DNA of 64,000 nt from DATNFP01 sp035606335 (GCA_035606335.1 DATNFP010000076.1:17349-81348), one strand, 5' to 3'. Counted from the first letter of the stretch, positions 52,057-61,547 are shown. Notes: generated by a model not told the origin, from the sequence alone. Program-made: numbers and translations.

Positions 52057-53313
52057 ATGTCTATTCAAAATCAACAAACAAAATTAAACATCGGCCTGTT
52101 TGGCTTTGGTGTAGTAGGGGAAAGCCTGTACCAGGTATTGCAAAAAAATACCTCATTGAATGCACGCATCAGCAAAGTATGTATCAAGCATGCAGATAAA
52201 AAAAGAAACGCACCTGCTGAATTGTTTACAACTGATCCTGAAGTATTGCTACAGGATAAAAGCATTAATGTAATTGTTGAGCTGATAGATGATGCAGATG
52301 CCGCTTACTATATTGTCAGCACTGCATTGAGCAACAACAAAGCAGCGGTAAGTGCGAATAAAAAAATGATAGCAGAGCACCTGGCTGAACTGTTGGAGCT
52401 GCAAAAAAAATTTCAAACGCCTTTCTTATATGAGTCTGCGTGTTGTGCGAGTATTCCGGTTATCCGCAATCTTGAAGAATATTATGACAACGACCTGCTA
52501 CAGAGTGTTAGTGGTATTGTAAACGGATCGACCAACTATATTTTGACAAAAGTATCGGAGGAAGGACTAAGTTTTCAGAAAGCATTAGAACAGGCACAGG
52601 CAGAGGGTTTTGCGGAAAGTAATCCGGCATTGGATATAGAAGGTACCGACGCCGTGAATAAACTGACCATATTGCTGACACATGCTTATGGGATCGTTAC
52701 ATCTCCAACCAGCATTACTCACACGGGTATCCACCAGTTAAATGAACACGATGCCATTTTTGCAAAAGAAAAAGGGTATGAAATAAAATTGGTAGCTCAG
52801 GCTAAAAAACTGGCAAATGGAGAAATAGCAGCATTTGTATTGCCGCAATTCCTTAAAAAAGATAACCAGCTATACAATGTAAAAAATGAGTATAACGGTG
52901 TGATAATAGAAAGCGGGCTTGCAGATAAGCAATTTTTTTATGGTAAGGGTGCAGGAGGCTTTCCTACGGCTTCTGCAGTTTTGAGCGATCTTTCTGCATT
53001 GAGATACGACTATAAGTACGAGTATAAAAAATTCAACTATCAGCAACCGCTCACACTAACTTATGATTTTTACCTAAGAGTATACGTGAGCTTTGACGCG
53101 CTGCACCAGGTACCTCATGAAGTGTTTGAGCATATAGAGGAATGGAGCAGCAATAATAAAAGATGCTCGGTAGTGGGGGTTATTCATTTTTCCAAACTAC
53201 TTAATACGAATTGGTGGAAAAAGAAAGGGACATCACTGATAGCATTGCCGGACACATTTGTAGAGCATGTGGTTAAAAAGCAACCTGTAGAAAAGGATCT
53301 GATATTCGCTTAA
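52057..53313 (+). CDS. hom: Homoserine dehydrogenase
   Basis: This 418-residue protein makes homoserine from aspartate semialdehyde, the branch to Met and Thr. The N-terminal NAD(P)-binding motif is IGLFGFGVVGESLY. The catalytic domain has SANKKMIAEH, VNGSTNYILTKV and GFAESNPALDIEGTDAVNKL with the active-site Lys. The C-terminal portion (about 340-418) is not a recognisable ACT domain, so classical Thr feedback through ACT is unlikely. It follows the PLP enzyme by 46 bp under the same SAM riboswitch. Confidence 0.93.
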   Translation: MSIQNQQTKLNIGLFGFGVVGESLYQVLQKNTSLNARISKVCIKHADKKRNAPAELFTTDPEVLLQDKSINVIVELIDDADAAYYIVSTALSNNKAAVSANKKMIAEHLAELLELQKKFQTPFLYESACCASIPVIRNLEEYYDNDLLQSVSGIVNGSTNYILTKVSEEGLSFQKALEQAQAEGFAESNPALDIEGTDAVNKLTILLTHAYGIVTSPTSITHTGIHQLNEHDAIFAKEKGYEIKLVAQAKKLANGEIAAFVLPQFLKKDNQLYNVKNEYNGVIIESGLADKQFFYGKGAGGFPTASAVLSDLSALRYDYKYEYKKFNYQQPLTLTYDFYLRVYVSFDALHQVPHEVFEHIEEWSSNNKRCSVVGVIHFSKLLNTNWWKKKGTSLIALPDTFVEHVVKKQPVEKDLIFA

Positions 53314-54086
53314 AAGCGTTCTGCCATTCCCAGGCCAAACAAGGCATAATCGTAAATAGCAGGATCTTCGCGATTGAACTCGCGAAGCTGATATGTGAGA
53401 TGGAGCGCATTATGCCAGTTGGCCTGGTTTGTTTGAAGCAAGCCTAAACGATGCGCCACTCTGGCTACATGTACATCAAGAGGACAAACAAGCTGGCGTG
53501 GATGTATTTTTTTCCAGATACCAAAATCCACGCCGGCATTATCTTTCCTTACCATCCAGCGGAGATACATATTAATACGCTTGCAAGCCGATTTGCGGGC
53601 AGGGGTTGCGATATGCTTTAATGTCCGCTCGGGATGTTCTAATGAAAAAAAGTAATTGTGAAAATGTATCAGCGCCTGCTCTATCATATCATGCTTGTAT
53701 ATTTTCCCAGGAACAAAGGCTTCTTCAAGCGACAAATGATCTTTATAATGCCATTGCAGAAATGATATAAAATAAAGTAAGTCGGTAGCATTGAAAGTAC
53801 GATGCACAAAATGGATGAATGGTTTTAGATCACTATCGCGATGATTTAAGATAAAGTCGTGAGGTTTATTATCCATCCATTGCATCAGCTTCATGCAATT
53901 ATTTATAATAGTAGTTCTATTGCCCCATGCAAGAATAGCTGCAAAAAAACCTGATATTTCTTTATCCTGTTTTTTACTAAACAGGTGAGGAATTGAAATT
54001 GGGTCTTTTTCAATAAAAGAAGGCTGGTTATACAGGCTTACCTTTTCATCCAGTAATTTTTTCAACTGTTGCACATGCCTTTCCAT
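53310..54086 (-). CDS. TIGR02757-family protein
   Basis: This 258-residue protein of the TIGR02757 (DUF2400) family is widespread in Bacteroidota. Characteristic parts are KDPISIPHLFSKKQDKEISG, FAAILAWGNRTTIINNC, CKRINMYLRWMVRKD and the DVHVARVAHRLGLL segment near the end. The helical plan and the last segment recall DNA-glycosylase/HhH-type folds, but no function is established to my knowledge. Its stop overlaps that of homoserine dehydrogenase by 4 bp. Confidence 0.85.
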   Translation of the reverse strand: MERHVQQLKKLLDEKVSLYNQPSFIEKDPISIPHLFSKKQDKEISGFFAAILAWGNRTTIINNCMKLMQWMDNKPHDFILNHRDSDLKPFIHFVHRTFNATDLLYFISFLQWHYKDHLSLEEAFVPGKIYKHDMIEQALIHFHNYFFSLEHPERTLKHIATPARKSACKRINMYLRWMVRKDNAGVDFGIWKKIHPRQLVCPLDVHVARVAHRLGLLQTNQANWHNALHLTYQLREFNREDPAIYDYALFGLGMAERF

Positions 54087-54124
54087 TTACTTACTGCTTA
54101 CCCTTTCTTTATTTAAGATAGAGA

Positions 54125-54790
54125 TTAGAATATTCCTAAAAACTTTTTCTTTTTCACCAATCGCACTTTTATCATCCTGATATCTTTATTAGGACGATCA
54201 TGCGCATCACGTGGCTCATTAGCTATCTTATCAACAACATCCATTCCTTCCAGTACTTCGCCAAATACAGTGTAGCCGCCATCAAGATGGGGAGTGCCTC
54301 CCTGTGTTTTATAGACCTCACGTTGCTCAGCAGTAAACTTTCTGCCACTATGCTGTGATATTTTATCCAGCTCTGCGTCAGTAAATTTTTTCCCTACTAC
54401 TATATAAAACTGGCATGCTGATGAAGCCTTTTCAGGATTATTGTCTCTTGCCATACCTACTGCCCCACGCTTATGATAATATGTGTCATTGATCTCTGCA
54501 GGTATTTTATATTTTAGATCACCATCACCCAACATCTGACCGGCTTTTGCATGCTTAGAATCAGGGTCGCCACCCTGTATCACAAATTGCGGAATGACGC
54601 GATGAAAAATAGTGCTGTCGTAAAAATGTTCTTTTACCAGCTTTATCATATTGTCGCGATGCTTAGGAGTATTATCATAAAGCATCATTACAATTTTCCC
54701 ATATTCTGTTTCTATCTCCACTTTGGTTTTTTGGGCAAAAGTGTGGAGCATCATTAATAGGCCTAAGGAGGTTAATATTATTTTCTTCAT
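54125..54790 (-). CDS. Secreted cyclophilin-type peptidyl-prolyl isomerase
   Basis: The 221-residue protein has a signal peptide (MKKIILTSLGLLMMLHTFAQ), then a cyclophilin domain: VEIETEYGKIVMMLYDNTP, FHRVIPQFVIQGGDPDS with the catalytic Arg, SSACQFYIVVGKKF and GGYTVFGEVLEGMDVVDKI. An insertion at about residues 135-160 (LDKISQHSGRKFT) is common in Bacteroidota members. It accelerates proline isomerisation of envelope proteins. It lies upstream of the TIGR02757 gene on the same strand. Confidence 0.93.
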   Translation of the reverse strand: MKKIILTSLGLLMMLHTFAQKTKVEIETEYGKIVMMLYDNTPKHRDNMIKLVKEHFYDSTIFHRVIPQFVIQGGDPDSKHAKAGQMLGDGDLKYKIPAEINDTYYHKRGAVGMARDNNPEKASSACQFYIVVGKKFTDAELDKISQHSGRKFTAEQREVYKTQGGTPHLDGGYTVFGEVLEGMDVVDKIANEPRDAHDRPNKDIRMIKVRLVKKKKFLGIF

Positions 54791-54971
54791 AGAAATGCAG
54801 TAATTTTTACCTGGTTACATAATTACAAAATGTACAACAATAATATACTTTATAAAGAAAAGTGTTTCTTTTATAAACTACTGGTGTTATTTTGTATGCA
54901 GATTTTTTACAGGTTAAGATAATTATTAATAATTACAGAGGCTAATGCCGGGCCTGTCAGGCATATTGAAA

Positions 54972-55928
54972 ATGTTCCGGAACATACTTATCTGTTGTTT
55001 ATTTTTTTCCTATACATTATATGGGCAGAATGATAGCGTGATAAAATATGTTAATGGAAACCCTAAGTATATACAGACATATGAAGACGGGGTGCTAAAG
55101 AAAAACATTTACCTGCTATCGACCGGAGACACGGTTTATAAGTGGGATATTAACAAATGCCTGTTTACAGATTACCCCGTTACAGGAATATATCTGCTGG
55201 AAGATGAATATAAGGCATATAACAAACAACTTTTGCGAACACGGGGTGACCTTGTCCAGCAAAAAGCTACAATGGGAAATGTGCCTTTAAATACATCTCC
55301 TACTACCAGGGAATGGCGCTCTGCCCATGACATCTTCTTTAAAAAATGCGCTGATTATACAAAAGTGATACATGAAGGGGATTTTACCTTTGTAACAGCT
55401 TATAAAAACGGCATCCAATCAGGAGAGTTTAAAAAGTTTTATTTAGGTAAACCTGTGGTATATGGCTCGTATAAAAAGGGGCATACACATGGTATATGGA
55501 TCTACCATCCATATAAATTCTACCCTTATACCGATGTGGTAATTATGAATCTATATGGTAGAGATTGGTCGGTTATGTACTCGATCATTCCCGCCATATT
55601 TCTGATCCTGTTGCTGCTGATAATCGGGAAATATACCTTCAGGGTAGATAAATATAACGCCTACTTTTATACAGTTGCAGGTTTGGCATTTATAACATTA
55701 TGGTTGCGGCTTGATTACAATCACCGGCCTCAAAATGCCTGGATAAGAGAAACTATACCAACTACATGGTTTGTAATATGGCATGCCATGATGCTATTGT
55801 CGATTATCAACCTGTTTTTGCTGGGCAAAAGAACAAATGCTTTTATTGTTGTAAATATCATATTACTCCTGGTGGGATTGATCCTTTCTATGTATATCCT
55901 TTTCTTCAGGCATATGCAGTTCGCTTAG
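54972..55928 (+). CDS. Membrane protein with MORN-like N-terminal region
   Basis: I do not recognise this 318-residue protein. It begins with a signal-like segment (MFRNILICCLFFSYTLYGQ). Two short repeats look like MORN/YwqK-type antitoxin blocks: KYIQTYEDGVLKKNIYL and TAYKNGIQSGEFKKFY with GSYKKGHTHGIWIYH. From about residue 205 on there are four membrane helices (IIPAIFLILLLLIIG, YTVAGLAFITLWL, WHAMMLLSIINLFLLG, VVNIILLLVGLILSMYIL). An ATG nine codons upstream at 54945 is possible. It stands alone between divergent genes. Confidence 0.65.
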   Translation: MFRNILICCLFFSYTLYGQNDSVIKYVNGNPKYIQTYEDGVLKKNIYLLSTGDTVYKWDINKCLFTDYPVTGIYLLEDEYKAYNKQLLRTRGDLVQQKATMGNVPLNTSPTTREWRSAHDIFFKKCADYTKVIHEGDFTFVTAYKNGIQSGEFKKFYLGKPVVYGSYKKGHTHGIWIYHPYKFYPYTDVVIMNLYGRDWSVMYSIIPAIFLILLLLIIGKYTFRVDKYNAYFYTVAGLAFITLWLRLDYNHRPQNAWIRETIPTTWFVIWHAMMLLSIINLFLLGKRTNAFIVVNIILLLVGLILSMYILFFRHMQFA

Positions 55929-56040
55929 AGTGTTAATAGATTATTAAAAATGGTTTAAAAAATAATGTGACTTTTAGCTGGCAATTACATTTAATAGTTC
56001 TTTTTTATAGTATTTTCACGTTTGGAAAAAGCTACTATCT

Positions 56041-57039
56041 GTGAAAGCCATTATTCCTGTTGCAGGTGCCGGCACAAAACTGCGTCCTTTAACATATACT
56101 CAGCCGAAGGCTTTGATACCGTTAGCCGGGAAAACAATTTTAAGCGTAATTGTAGATCAGCTATTAGACGCAGGCGTTAAAGATTTCGTCTTTGTGATTG
56201 GCTACCTGGGAGAAAAAATACAACGTTATATTTCTAAAACTTATCCCAACTTATCCTACACGCTGGTTAACCAAAATGACAGGCGTGGCACAGGCCATGC
56301 AATATGGCTGACGCGTGATGCCGTGCAGGATGATGAAGTGATGATAGTGCTGGGTGATACTGTGTGCGATTATAATGTACGGGAAGTAATGAACAGCAGC
56401 GTATCGCAGATAGGTGTGAGAAAAGTGGATGACCCCCGCAGCTTTGGCGTGGCAGAACTGGATGACAAGGACAATGTGTTAAGAATGGTGGAAAAGCCCC
56501 TGATACCCAAGTCGAACATGGCGATGGTAGGTATCTACTATATTAAAGAGACCAAAGCAATGTATGAGGCTCTTGACAATCACCTCCACAACAGGGCTGA
56601 TGAAGATGGCGAATACCATCTCACTAACGCTCTGCAGCATATGATAGAAAATAAGATAAATTTTAAAGCCTTCAGAGTAAACAACTGGTTTGACTGCGGA
56701 AAGAAAGAAACATTATTATCCACCAATGCTATCTTGCTGAAAAAACTTACCGACGAAAAAGGAGAACAACAAATACAGTCATACGATACAACCGTAATAA
56801 TACCACCGGTGAGCATTGCGGAAGGATGCAACATACGCCACTCCATAATCGGCCCGAATGTAACCATAGGTGAATTCACTACTATAGATTCTTCTATCAT
56901 CAAAGACTCGATAATAGGCTCTTATGCCGAACTGGAAGAAGTGGTACTTAATTCTTCGATCATTGGCAATGATGCTTACGTACGTGGATTGAGCCAAAGC
57001 CTGAACATAGGCGATAATACAGAGATAGACCTGGGATAA
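56041..57039 (+). CDS. Sugar-phosphate nucleotidyltransferase (RmlA/GlmU-like)
   Basis: The 332-residue protein starts at GTG. The nucleotidyltransferase domain has the NTP-binding signature VAGAGTKLRPLTYTQPKALIPLAGK and VLGDTVCDYN with the metal Asp. From about residue 250, hexapeptide repeats (CNIRHSIIGPNVTIGEFTTI, SIIKDSIIGSYAELEEV) form a left-handed beta-helix. Family members make dTDP-glucose, UDP- or GDP-sugars; the sugar cannot be told here and no sugar-pathway genes adjoin. Its end converges with the LRR gene 9 bp away. Confidence 0.88.
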   Translation: MKAIIPVAGAGTKLRPLTYTQPKALIPLAGKTILSVIVDQLLDAGVKDFVFVIGYLGEKIQRYISKTYPNLSYTLVNQNDRRGTGHAIWLTRDAVQDDEVMIVLGDTVCDYNVREVMNSSVSQIGVRKVDDPRSFGVAELDDKDNVLRMVEKPLIPKSNMAMVGIYYIKETKAMYEALDNHLHNRADEDGEYHLTNALQHMIENKINFKAFRVNNWFDCGKKETLLSTNAILLKKLTDEKGEQQIQSYDTTVIIPPVSIAEGCNIRHSIIGPNVTIGEFTTIDSSIIKDSIIGSYAELEEVVLNSSIIGNDAYVRGLSQSLNIGDNTEIDLG

Positions 57040-57048
57040 TTCATTCTT

Positions 57049-57900
57049 TTATTGGGATGATCTGTAAACCAATGTGCCGGGCGGCACTACAATTACATGT
57101 TGTCTGAACGCATAAGCAGGATTAGGATAAAAAGAGATGGTTCTTTCGTCTATATAAATATCTTCCAGCTTTTGAATATCTGCCAATGATGACGGCAGAG
57201 AAAGCACACCGCAGAATGCAACATCAAGTTCCTGCAGCATAGTGCAGTTACCAATGGATGACGGTATAACATCTAGCTGGTTGTGTGCGAGGTACAAAAA
57301 CTTTAAATTTTGCAGCTTGCCGATATCAGAGGGCAATTCCCGCAATACATTTTCACATAGATCCAGTAAAATAAGATTATGAAGATTTGTGAGCTGTTCG
57401 GGTACCGAATCGATATCATTGTGCAACGCGCGCAATCGTTCAAGATGCTGTAAATGACCAATAGACGCAGGCAATCTGCTTATCTTATTGTCACTTATAT
57501 CCAATTCCTTAAGCTGTGGAAGATAGCCAATTGAGTCTGGTAGAGATGTGAGCTTATTGGAAGTAAAAGAAACTAATTCAAGTTTTTTTAAATTCCCTAT
57601 CGCTTCAGGAATATAAGTTAGCCTGTTGTGGAGAATTTTGATGGTCCTTAGCTTTTTACATCTGAATAAAGAAGGGGGAAGCTCCTTGATTCGATTATCA
57701 TTAAAATTGACTTCTTCCAGGTTGGGAAATTGATCTAGGATGTCAGGTATGCTATCCATGTTTCGAAATGCCATGTGCAACACCCTGACACTGTATCTTT
57801 CTTCAAGCGCTTTATTCCATTCGGTATACACCCCGTCTGCCCTTGCTATAACTGCAAGTAATATAAGATAGAAAAGTAGTATTAAGCGCCTCCGGTACAC
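57049..57900 (-). CDS. Secreted leucine-rich-repeat protein
   Basis: This 283-residue protein starts at GTG 57900. It has a signal peptide (LILLFYLILLAVIARADG), then about nine LRRs of the LxxLxLSxNxLxxLPxxIGxL type, for example LKELDISDNKISRLPASIGH and LKFLYLAHNQLDVIPSSIGN. It lacks a T9SS sorting domain or lipobox, so it is probably periplasmic. Such LRRs mediate protein binding. It lies 34 bp downstream of the GLPGLI-like gene, probably in the same transcript. Confidence 0.85.
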   Translation of the reverse strand: MYRRRLILLFYLILLAVIARADGVYTEWNKALEERYSVRVLHMAFRNMDSIPDILDQFPNLEEVNFNDNRIKELPPSLFRCKKLRTIKILHNRLTYIPEAIGNLKKLELVSFTSNKLTSLPDSIGYLPQLKELDISDNKISRLPASIGHLQHLERLRALHNDIDSVPEQLTNLHNLILLDLCENVLRELPSDIGKLQNLKFLYLAHNQLDVIPSSIGNCTMLQELDVAFCGVLSLPSSLADIQKLEDIYIDERTISFYPNPAYAFRQHVIVVPPGTLVYRSSQ

Positions 57901-57934
57901 ATCTCAAATTACCGAAATTTTACAACATAATGAA

Positions 57935-58588
57935 TTATTTATTCATCTGTTTATAATCGCTGTACGTTATGATCTTATAATCAGGAGGGATACGAAATGC
58001 TGCATTTTCTACCGGTATCGGGCTTACTTTCTCCGCCTTAAAATGCATTATCATTCCACTGTCATCGGTGTATTCATATTTTACAGGAAGTACTTTTATA
58101 TTTGGAAAACGGTTGTACATCGTTAAATCCGCAGGGTACCATTCAGTAGTATAATAGATATCCTGGCTTTTACCATCCAGGTAGGTTACAAGAGCTTTTT
58201 TTGCCGTTATGCCATTTATATCTTCTTCTTTACCATATTCTTTTATATTGAACCCATTATATTTTCTTTCCCGGTTTAAGTAATCATTAAAATCCAGTTG
58301 AATAGCATATTTCTTACCTGACGCTGCTTTTAATGAATATACGACTTGATCCCCCTCATTAAAAATGATCACATCATCGTAACCATTTTCCATTTTTAAT
58401 TCCTTTTTTACATTTTTTCCCTTTACTGTTACTGTATAAGTGCCCTCATAACTTTTATCTGAACCCGGCGAGTTTAATGTCACCCTGTAAACTATTACGC
58501 CTTCTACAAAAGGTTTTTGGGCCCTCGCTATAGAAGCAATAAACAGCAATGGCAGGAAAGTAATGATACAGATCGATTTATGGTTCAT
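57935..58588 (-). CDS. Secreted GLPGLI/DUF4412-like protein
   Basis: The 217-residue protein has a signal peptide (MNHKSICIITFLPLLFIASIARAQ). The body starts FVEGVIVYRVTLNSPG and ends in NAAFRIPPDYKIITYSDYKQ. In between, KKALVTYLDGKSQDIYYTTEWYP has the form of periplasmic outer-membrane-biogenesis-like beta proteins such as GLPGLI and DUF4412 families. Function unknown. It is upstream of the LRR gene. Confidence 0.68.
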   Translation of the reverse strand: MNHKSICIITFLPLLFIASIARAQKPFVEGVIVYRVTLNSPGSDKSYEGTYTVTVKGKNVKKELKMENGYDDVIIFNEGDQVVYSLKAASGKKYAIQLDFNDYLNRERKYNGFNIKEYGKEEDINGITAKKALVTYLDGKSQDIYYTTEWYPADLTMYNRFPNIKVLPVKYEYTDDSGMIMHFKAEKVSPIPVENAAFRIPPDYKIITYSDYKQMNK

Positions 58589-58645
58589 ATGGTTGAGCTA
58601 AACTATTTACTAATATACCAAATTGGATCAAAAAGCAACTGAAAT

Positions 58646-58680
58646 AAAAAGATCCCCCGCAATATGCGGGGGATCTTTTT
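58646..58680. terminator. Strong bidirectional terminator
   Basis: Perfect 15-bp stem: AAAAAGATCCCCCGC / GCGGGGGATCTTTTT around AATAT, 19 bp past the stop of the small T9SS gene on the minus strand. Confidence 0.93.
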
Positions 58681-58698
58681 ATTGAATATCGTTATTAT

Positions 58699-59097
58699 CT
58701 ATTCGTGTGTGAACCTGCGGGTTGCTATAACGCTACCCTGATTATCTATAAAACGGATAAAATATACGCCGGATGGTAACGCACTTATGTCTAAACCTGC
58801 ATTATTCCCATTTACCCTATATACATTCTGCATCTTACCTATCAGGTTGTAGATGGCTATGTTCTTAATATTAGCATCCTCATTAAATACCACATTCAAT
58901 TGGTCTTTTGCAGGATTTGGGTATAGCACTACATCGTCATTAATTTTAAAAATTGAAGAGGAGCCGGCATTATCATCTGATGCGATAGTGCTGTTTGCTG
59001 TGCTTAGGGTATCATGAGATACAGTATGCTGGGCGATGGCTTTTTGCGAAGCTACCAGTCCAAAGAAACAAAATACTGTAAGTAAAAATTTTCTCAT
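58699..59097 (-). CDS. Short protein with T9SS type-A sorting domain
   Basis: This 132-residue protein is a signal peptide (MRKFLLTVFCFFGLVASQKAIAQ), a 35-residue Ser/Asp-rich stretch, and then almost only a type-A sorting domain: VVLYPNPAKDQLNVVF, NIAIYNLIGKMQNVYR, LDISALPSGVYFIRF and ATRRFTHE. There is essentially no cargo domain. It is followed by a very strong terminator and is divergent from the S41 protease. Confidence 0.88.
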   Translation of the reverse strand: MRKFLLTVFCFFGLVASQKAIAQHTVSHDTLSTANSTIASDDNAGSSSIFKINDDVVLYPNPAKDQLNVVFNEDANIKNIAIYNLIGKMQNVYRVNGNNAGLDISALPSGVYFIRFIDNQGSVIATRRFTHE

Positions 59098-59236
59098 TCA
59101 GGTAATTTATTATTCTAATTCCGTAACAAAATAGTTATTATTTAGATCATAACAAAGTGAACTATGTGATGGAATGTTAAAAAATTTCTATAGATCAACA
59201 GCAGCCCTTATTTTCGTACATTGCCATTACTTAACA

Positions 59237-60937
59237 ATGGTAAAGAATTATGCCATGGCATTCATTAAAAAGATAAAGAAAGCAAGAGGTTTCCTGGCAG
59301 GAGTTATACTTTCAGGAACAGTATTTTTATTCATACAGGCTAAAACTTCCGACTCCTATTTTGAAGTATCTAAAAACCTGGAAATATACTCAACGCTATT
59401 TAAAGAGCTGAATACCTACTATGTAGATCCTATAGAACCGGGCAAACTGGTGAAAATAGGTATTGACGCCATGCTTGATAACCTGGATCCATACACAAAT
59501 TATATTACAGAGTCGGATATTGAAGAGTATGAATTTATGACTACCGGTAAATACGGTGGCATAGGAGCTTCTATGAAAAGAAGAGGTGAAGATATCTATA
59601 TCGGCGACGTATATGAATTTAGCCCGGCACAAAAAGCAGGATTACATCCCGGTGATTTGGTAGTGGCTATTGATAATCAGCCATTAAAAGGGAAAAGCAT
59701 TGATGATATCAGTGTGTTACTAAAAGGCTCGCCCGGAACACAGGTGACCCTAAAGGTAAAAGATGCTTTTAATAATTCGGTATCTGAAAAAATATTGACG
59801 CGAGGTGAAATCGAGCTTTCAAGTGTGCCATACGCAGCCCTTGTTGGTCCACAAAACAACATAGCATATGTGAAGCTTACCCAATTTACAGAAGGTTGCA
59901 GCAGGCAGGTGCGCAATTCATTGGACAGTCTTAAAGGCGTACAGCCAAATCTGAAGGGCGTAATATTAGATCTGCGGAACGACCCCGGGGGGTTGCTGGA
60001 TGAAGCCATCGGCGTATGTAACATTTTTGTGGATCGCGGACAGCTTGTGGTAAGCACAATTGGGAAAATGAAAGACTGGAACAAAGAATATACAACACCC
60101 GGCAGTGCATGGGATGATAAAATACCGTTAACGGTATTGGTAAACCATTCTTCAGCTTCCGCATCGGAAATTGTAGCCGGCACTATGCAGGATCTCGACA
60201 GAGGTGTAATAATAGGAGAACGCTCTTATGGCAAAGGGCTGGTGCAAACCACGCGACCATTAGGCTATAACGCACGGCTAAAATTAACTACTGCCAAATA
60301 CTATACGCCAAGCGGGCGCTGTATACAGGCTATTGACTATACACATAGGAATGCCGATGGCAGTGTGGGCAATGTGCCTGATTCGCTTAAAAAAGCGTAT
60401 AAAACAAAAAATGGCCGCACAGTACTCAGCGGCGGTGGCATTACACCGGATATATTTGTCAAGGATGAACCAATAAGCCAACTGGCCATTACCCTTTATA
60501 CAAAAAATTATTTCTTTGATTATGCAACAGAATATGTCCATCAGCATCCCACTATAGCATCTGCAAGTAGTTTTTCGCTGACTGAGGCGGAATTTAATGA
60601 GTTTGCAAAATGGCTGGAAGGAAAGGATTATTCTTATGAAACTGAAACTGAAGAAGCATTGGACAGCCTGAAAGCCACAGCTATTCGCGAAAAATATTAC
60701 GATGCGTCAAAAAGTGAATTCGCAAGCCTGCAGGCAAAACTTTCTCATGATAAAAAGCAAGACCTGGTAAAAAATAAAGACGAGATAAAACACTTCCTGG
60801 AAAATGAAATAGCATCACGTTACTATTTTCTGCGAGGCCGTATAGCGCAAGGCTTAAGGAACGACAATGATTTTGCAAAAGCATTAGATATCCTTGGCGA
60901 ACAAACCGAGTATAAAGCAACCCTGCAAGGCAAATAA
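59237..60937 (+). CDS. S41 C-terminal processing peptidase
   Basis: The 566-residue protease starts with a basic stretch and membrane anchor or signal (KKIKKARGFLAGVILSGTVFLFIQA). The helical N-domain contains YVDPIEPGKLVKIG. A PDZ domain follows (YGGIGASMKRRGEDIYIGDV, AGLHPGDLVVAID). The catalytic domain has LDLRNDPGGLLDEAIG, the Ser motif SSASASEIVAGTMQD and Lys in ERSYGKGLVQ. A 150-residue helical C-terminal extension ends the chain. Periplasmic. ATG 59237 fits a weak -7 element (TATTTTCG, 59209-59216), which excludes ATG 59174. Confidence 0.93.
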   Translation: MVKNYAMAFIKKIKKARGFLAGVILSGTVFLFIQAKTSDSYFEVSKNLEIYSTLFKELNTYYVDPIEPGKLVKIGIDAMLDNLDPYTNYITESDIEEYEFMTTGKYGGIGASMKRRGEDIYIGDVYEFSPAQKAGLHPGDLVVAIDNQPLKGKSIDDISVLLKGSPGTQVTLKVKDAFNNSVSEKILTRGEIELSSVPYAALVGPQNNIAYVKLTQFTEGCSRQVRNSLDSLKGVQPNLKGVILDLRNDPGGLLDEAIGVCNIFVDRGQLVVSTIGKMKDWNKEYTTPGSAWDDKIPLTVLVNHSSASASEIVAGTMQDLDRGVIIGERSYGKGLVQTTRPLGYNARLKLTTAKYYTPSGRCIQAIDYTHRNADGSVGNVPDSLKKAYKTKNGRTVLSGGGITPDIFVKDEPISQLAITLYTKNYFFDYATEYVHQHPTIASASSFSLTEAEFNEFAKWLEGKDYSYETETEEALDSLKATAIREKYYDASKSEFASLQAKLSHDKKQDLVKNKDEIKHFLENEIASRYYFLRGRIAQGLRNDNDFAKALDILGEQTEYKATLQGK

Positions 60938-61031
60938 CAAAGCATGTTAGCCTTTCCCAGGCAGATAATGATACTTACTATTTATTGGGAACTCTATCCT
61001 TTAGGTGCAATGCCAATGGGTATAATAGAAG

Positions 61032-61175
61032 TTATTTAGCAACTTTCTTGTAGCTATAGGTTCTTATGCCATTAACCACTTTAAAAGTTACTTCTACTTC
61101 TTCCGGCATAAATAAAGTTTTCACCTTACTGATGTAGTTGAATAAATGTTCCAGTCCTTTAAAAAAACCTTTCAT
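61032..61175 (-). CDS. 47-residue small protein
   Basis: This small ORF runs from ATG 61175 to TAA 61032. The peptide is basic: an amphipathic start (MKGFFKGLEHLFNYISKVK) and a beta-like second half with PEEVEVTFKVVNG followed by a Tyr/Lys-rich tail. Codon use and length give modest support; no promoter match or Shine-Dalgarno is obvious. It lies alone in the 629-bp gap between the S41 protease and the response regulator. I know no family. Confidence 0.5.
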   Translation of the reverse strand: MKGFFKGLEHLFNYISKVKTLFMPEEVEVTFKVVNGIRTYSYKKVAK

Positions 61176-61435
61176 TGTTAATTTTTGAGCATTACAAAAA
61201 ATTAAAAACAGGCTTCTATGGTGGTGTAGTTTTGATTTGCTTTCAGGTGAAAAAAGAATGATAACGTTTACTTAATACGAATATATTCCAAAAGTGAAAA
61301 AAAACAAATAGATTTTATCAACCGCCTGTTAACATATAAATACTATACTAAAAAATGCATCAATGAAACTTGCCACAAGCAGTAAAATAAGCTATCCCAG
61401 GGCATTGTCATTTAACGTTTTATTTATGAAAAAGT

Positions 61436-61467
61436 TTTCCACAGCAATTGTGGGTATCGTGTGGAAA
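61436..61467. repeat. Inverted repeat TTTCCACA ... TGTGGAAA
   Basis: Two perfect 8-bp arms, 61436-61443 and 61460-61467, are separated by 16 bp in the 391-bp gap at 61176-61566. The arms look like one-mismatch DnaA boxes, but only two occur. A TTAACT-N5-TTAATT pair follows at 61468-61484. Otherwise this gap holds only the terminator. Confidence 0.4.
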
Positions 61468-61514
61468 TTAACTAACGGTTAATTAAAAAGATTTTCTATT
61501 ACATATTAAGAAAT

Positions 61515-61547
61515 AAAAAAGACCACTTTTTAAAATGGTCTTTTTTT
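61515..61547 (-). terminator. Terminator of the OmpR-type regulator
   Basis: AAAAAAGACCA / TGGTCTTTTTT stem around a T4/A4-extended loop, 20 bp past the regulator stop; on the minus strand it ends in a T run. Confidence 0.85.

Noticed and set aside
61436..61467. Chromosomal origin or DnaA-box cluster
   Set aside because: Only two one-mismatch boxes in inverted order, no AT-rich unwinding element with repeats and no dnaA nearby.
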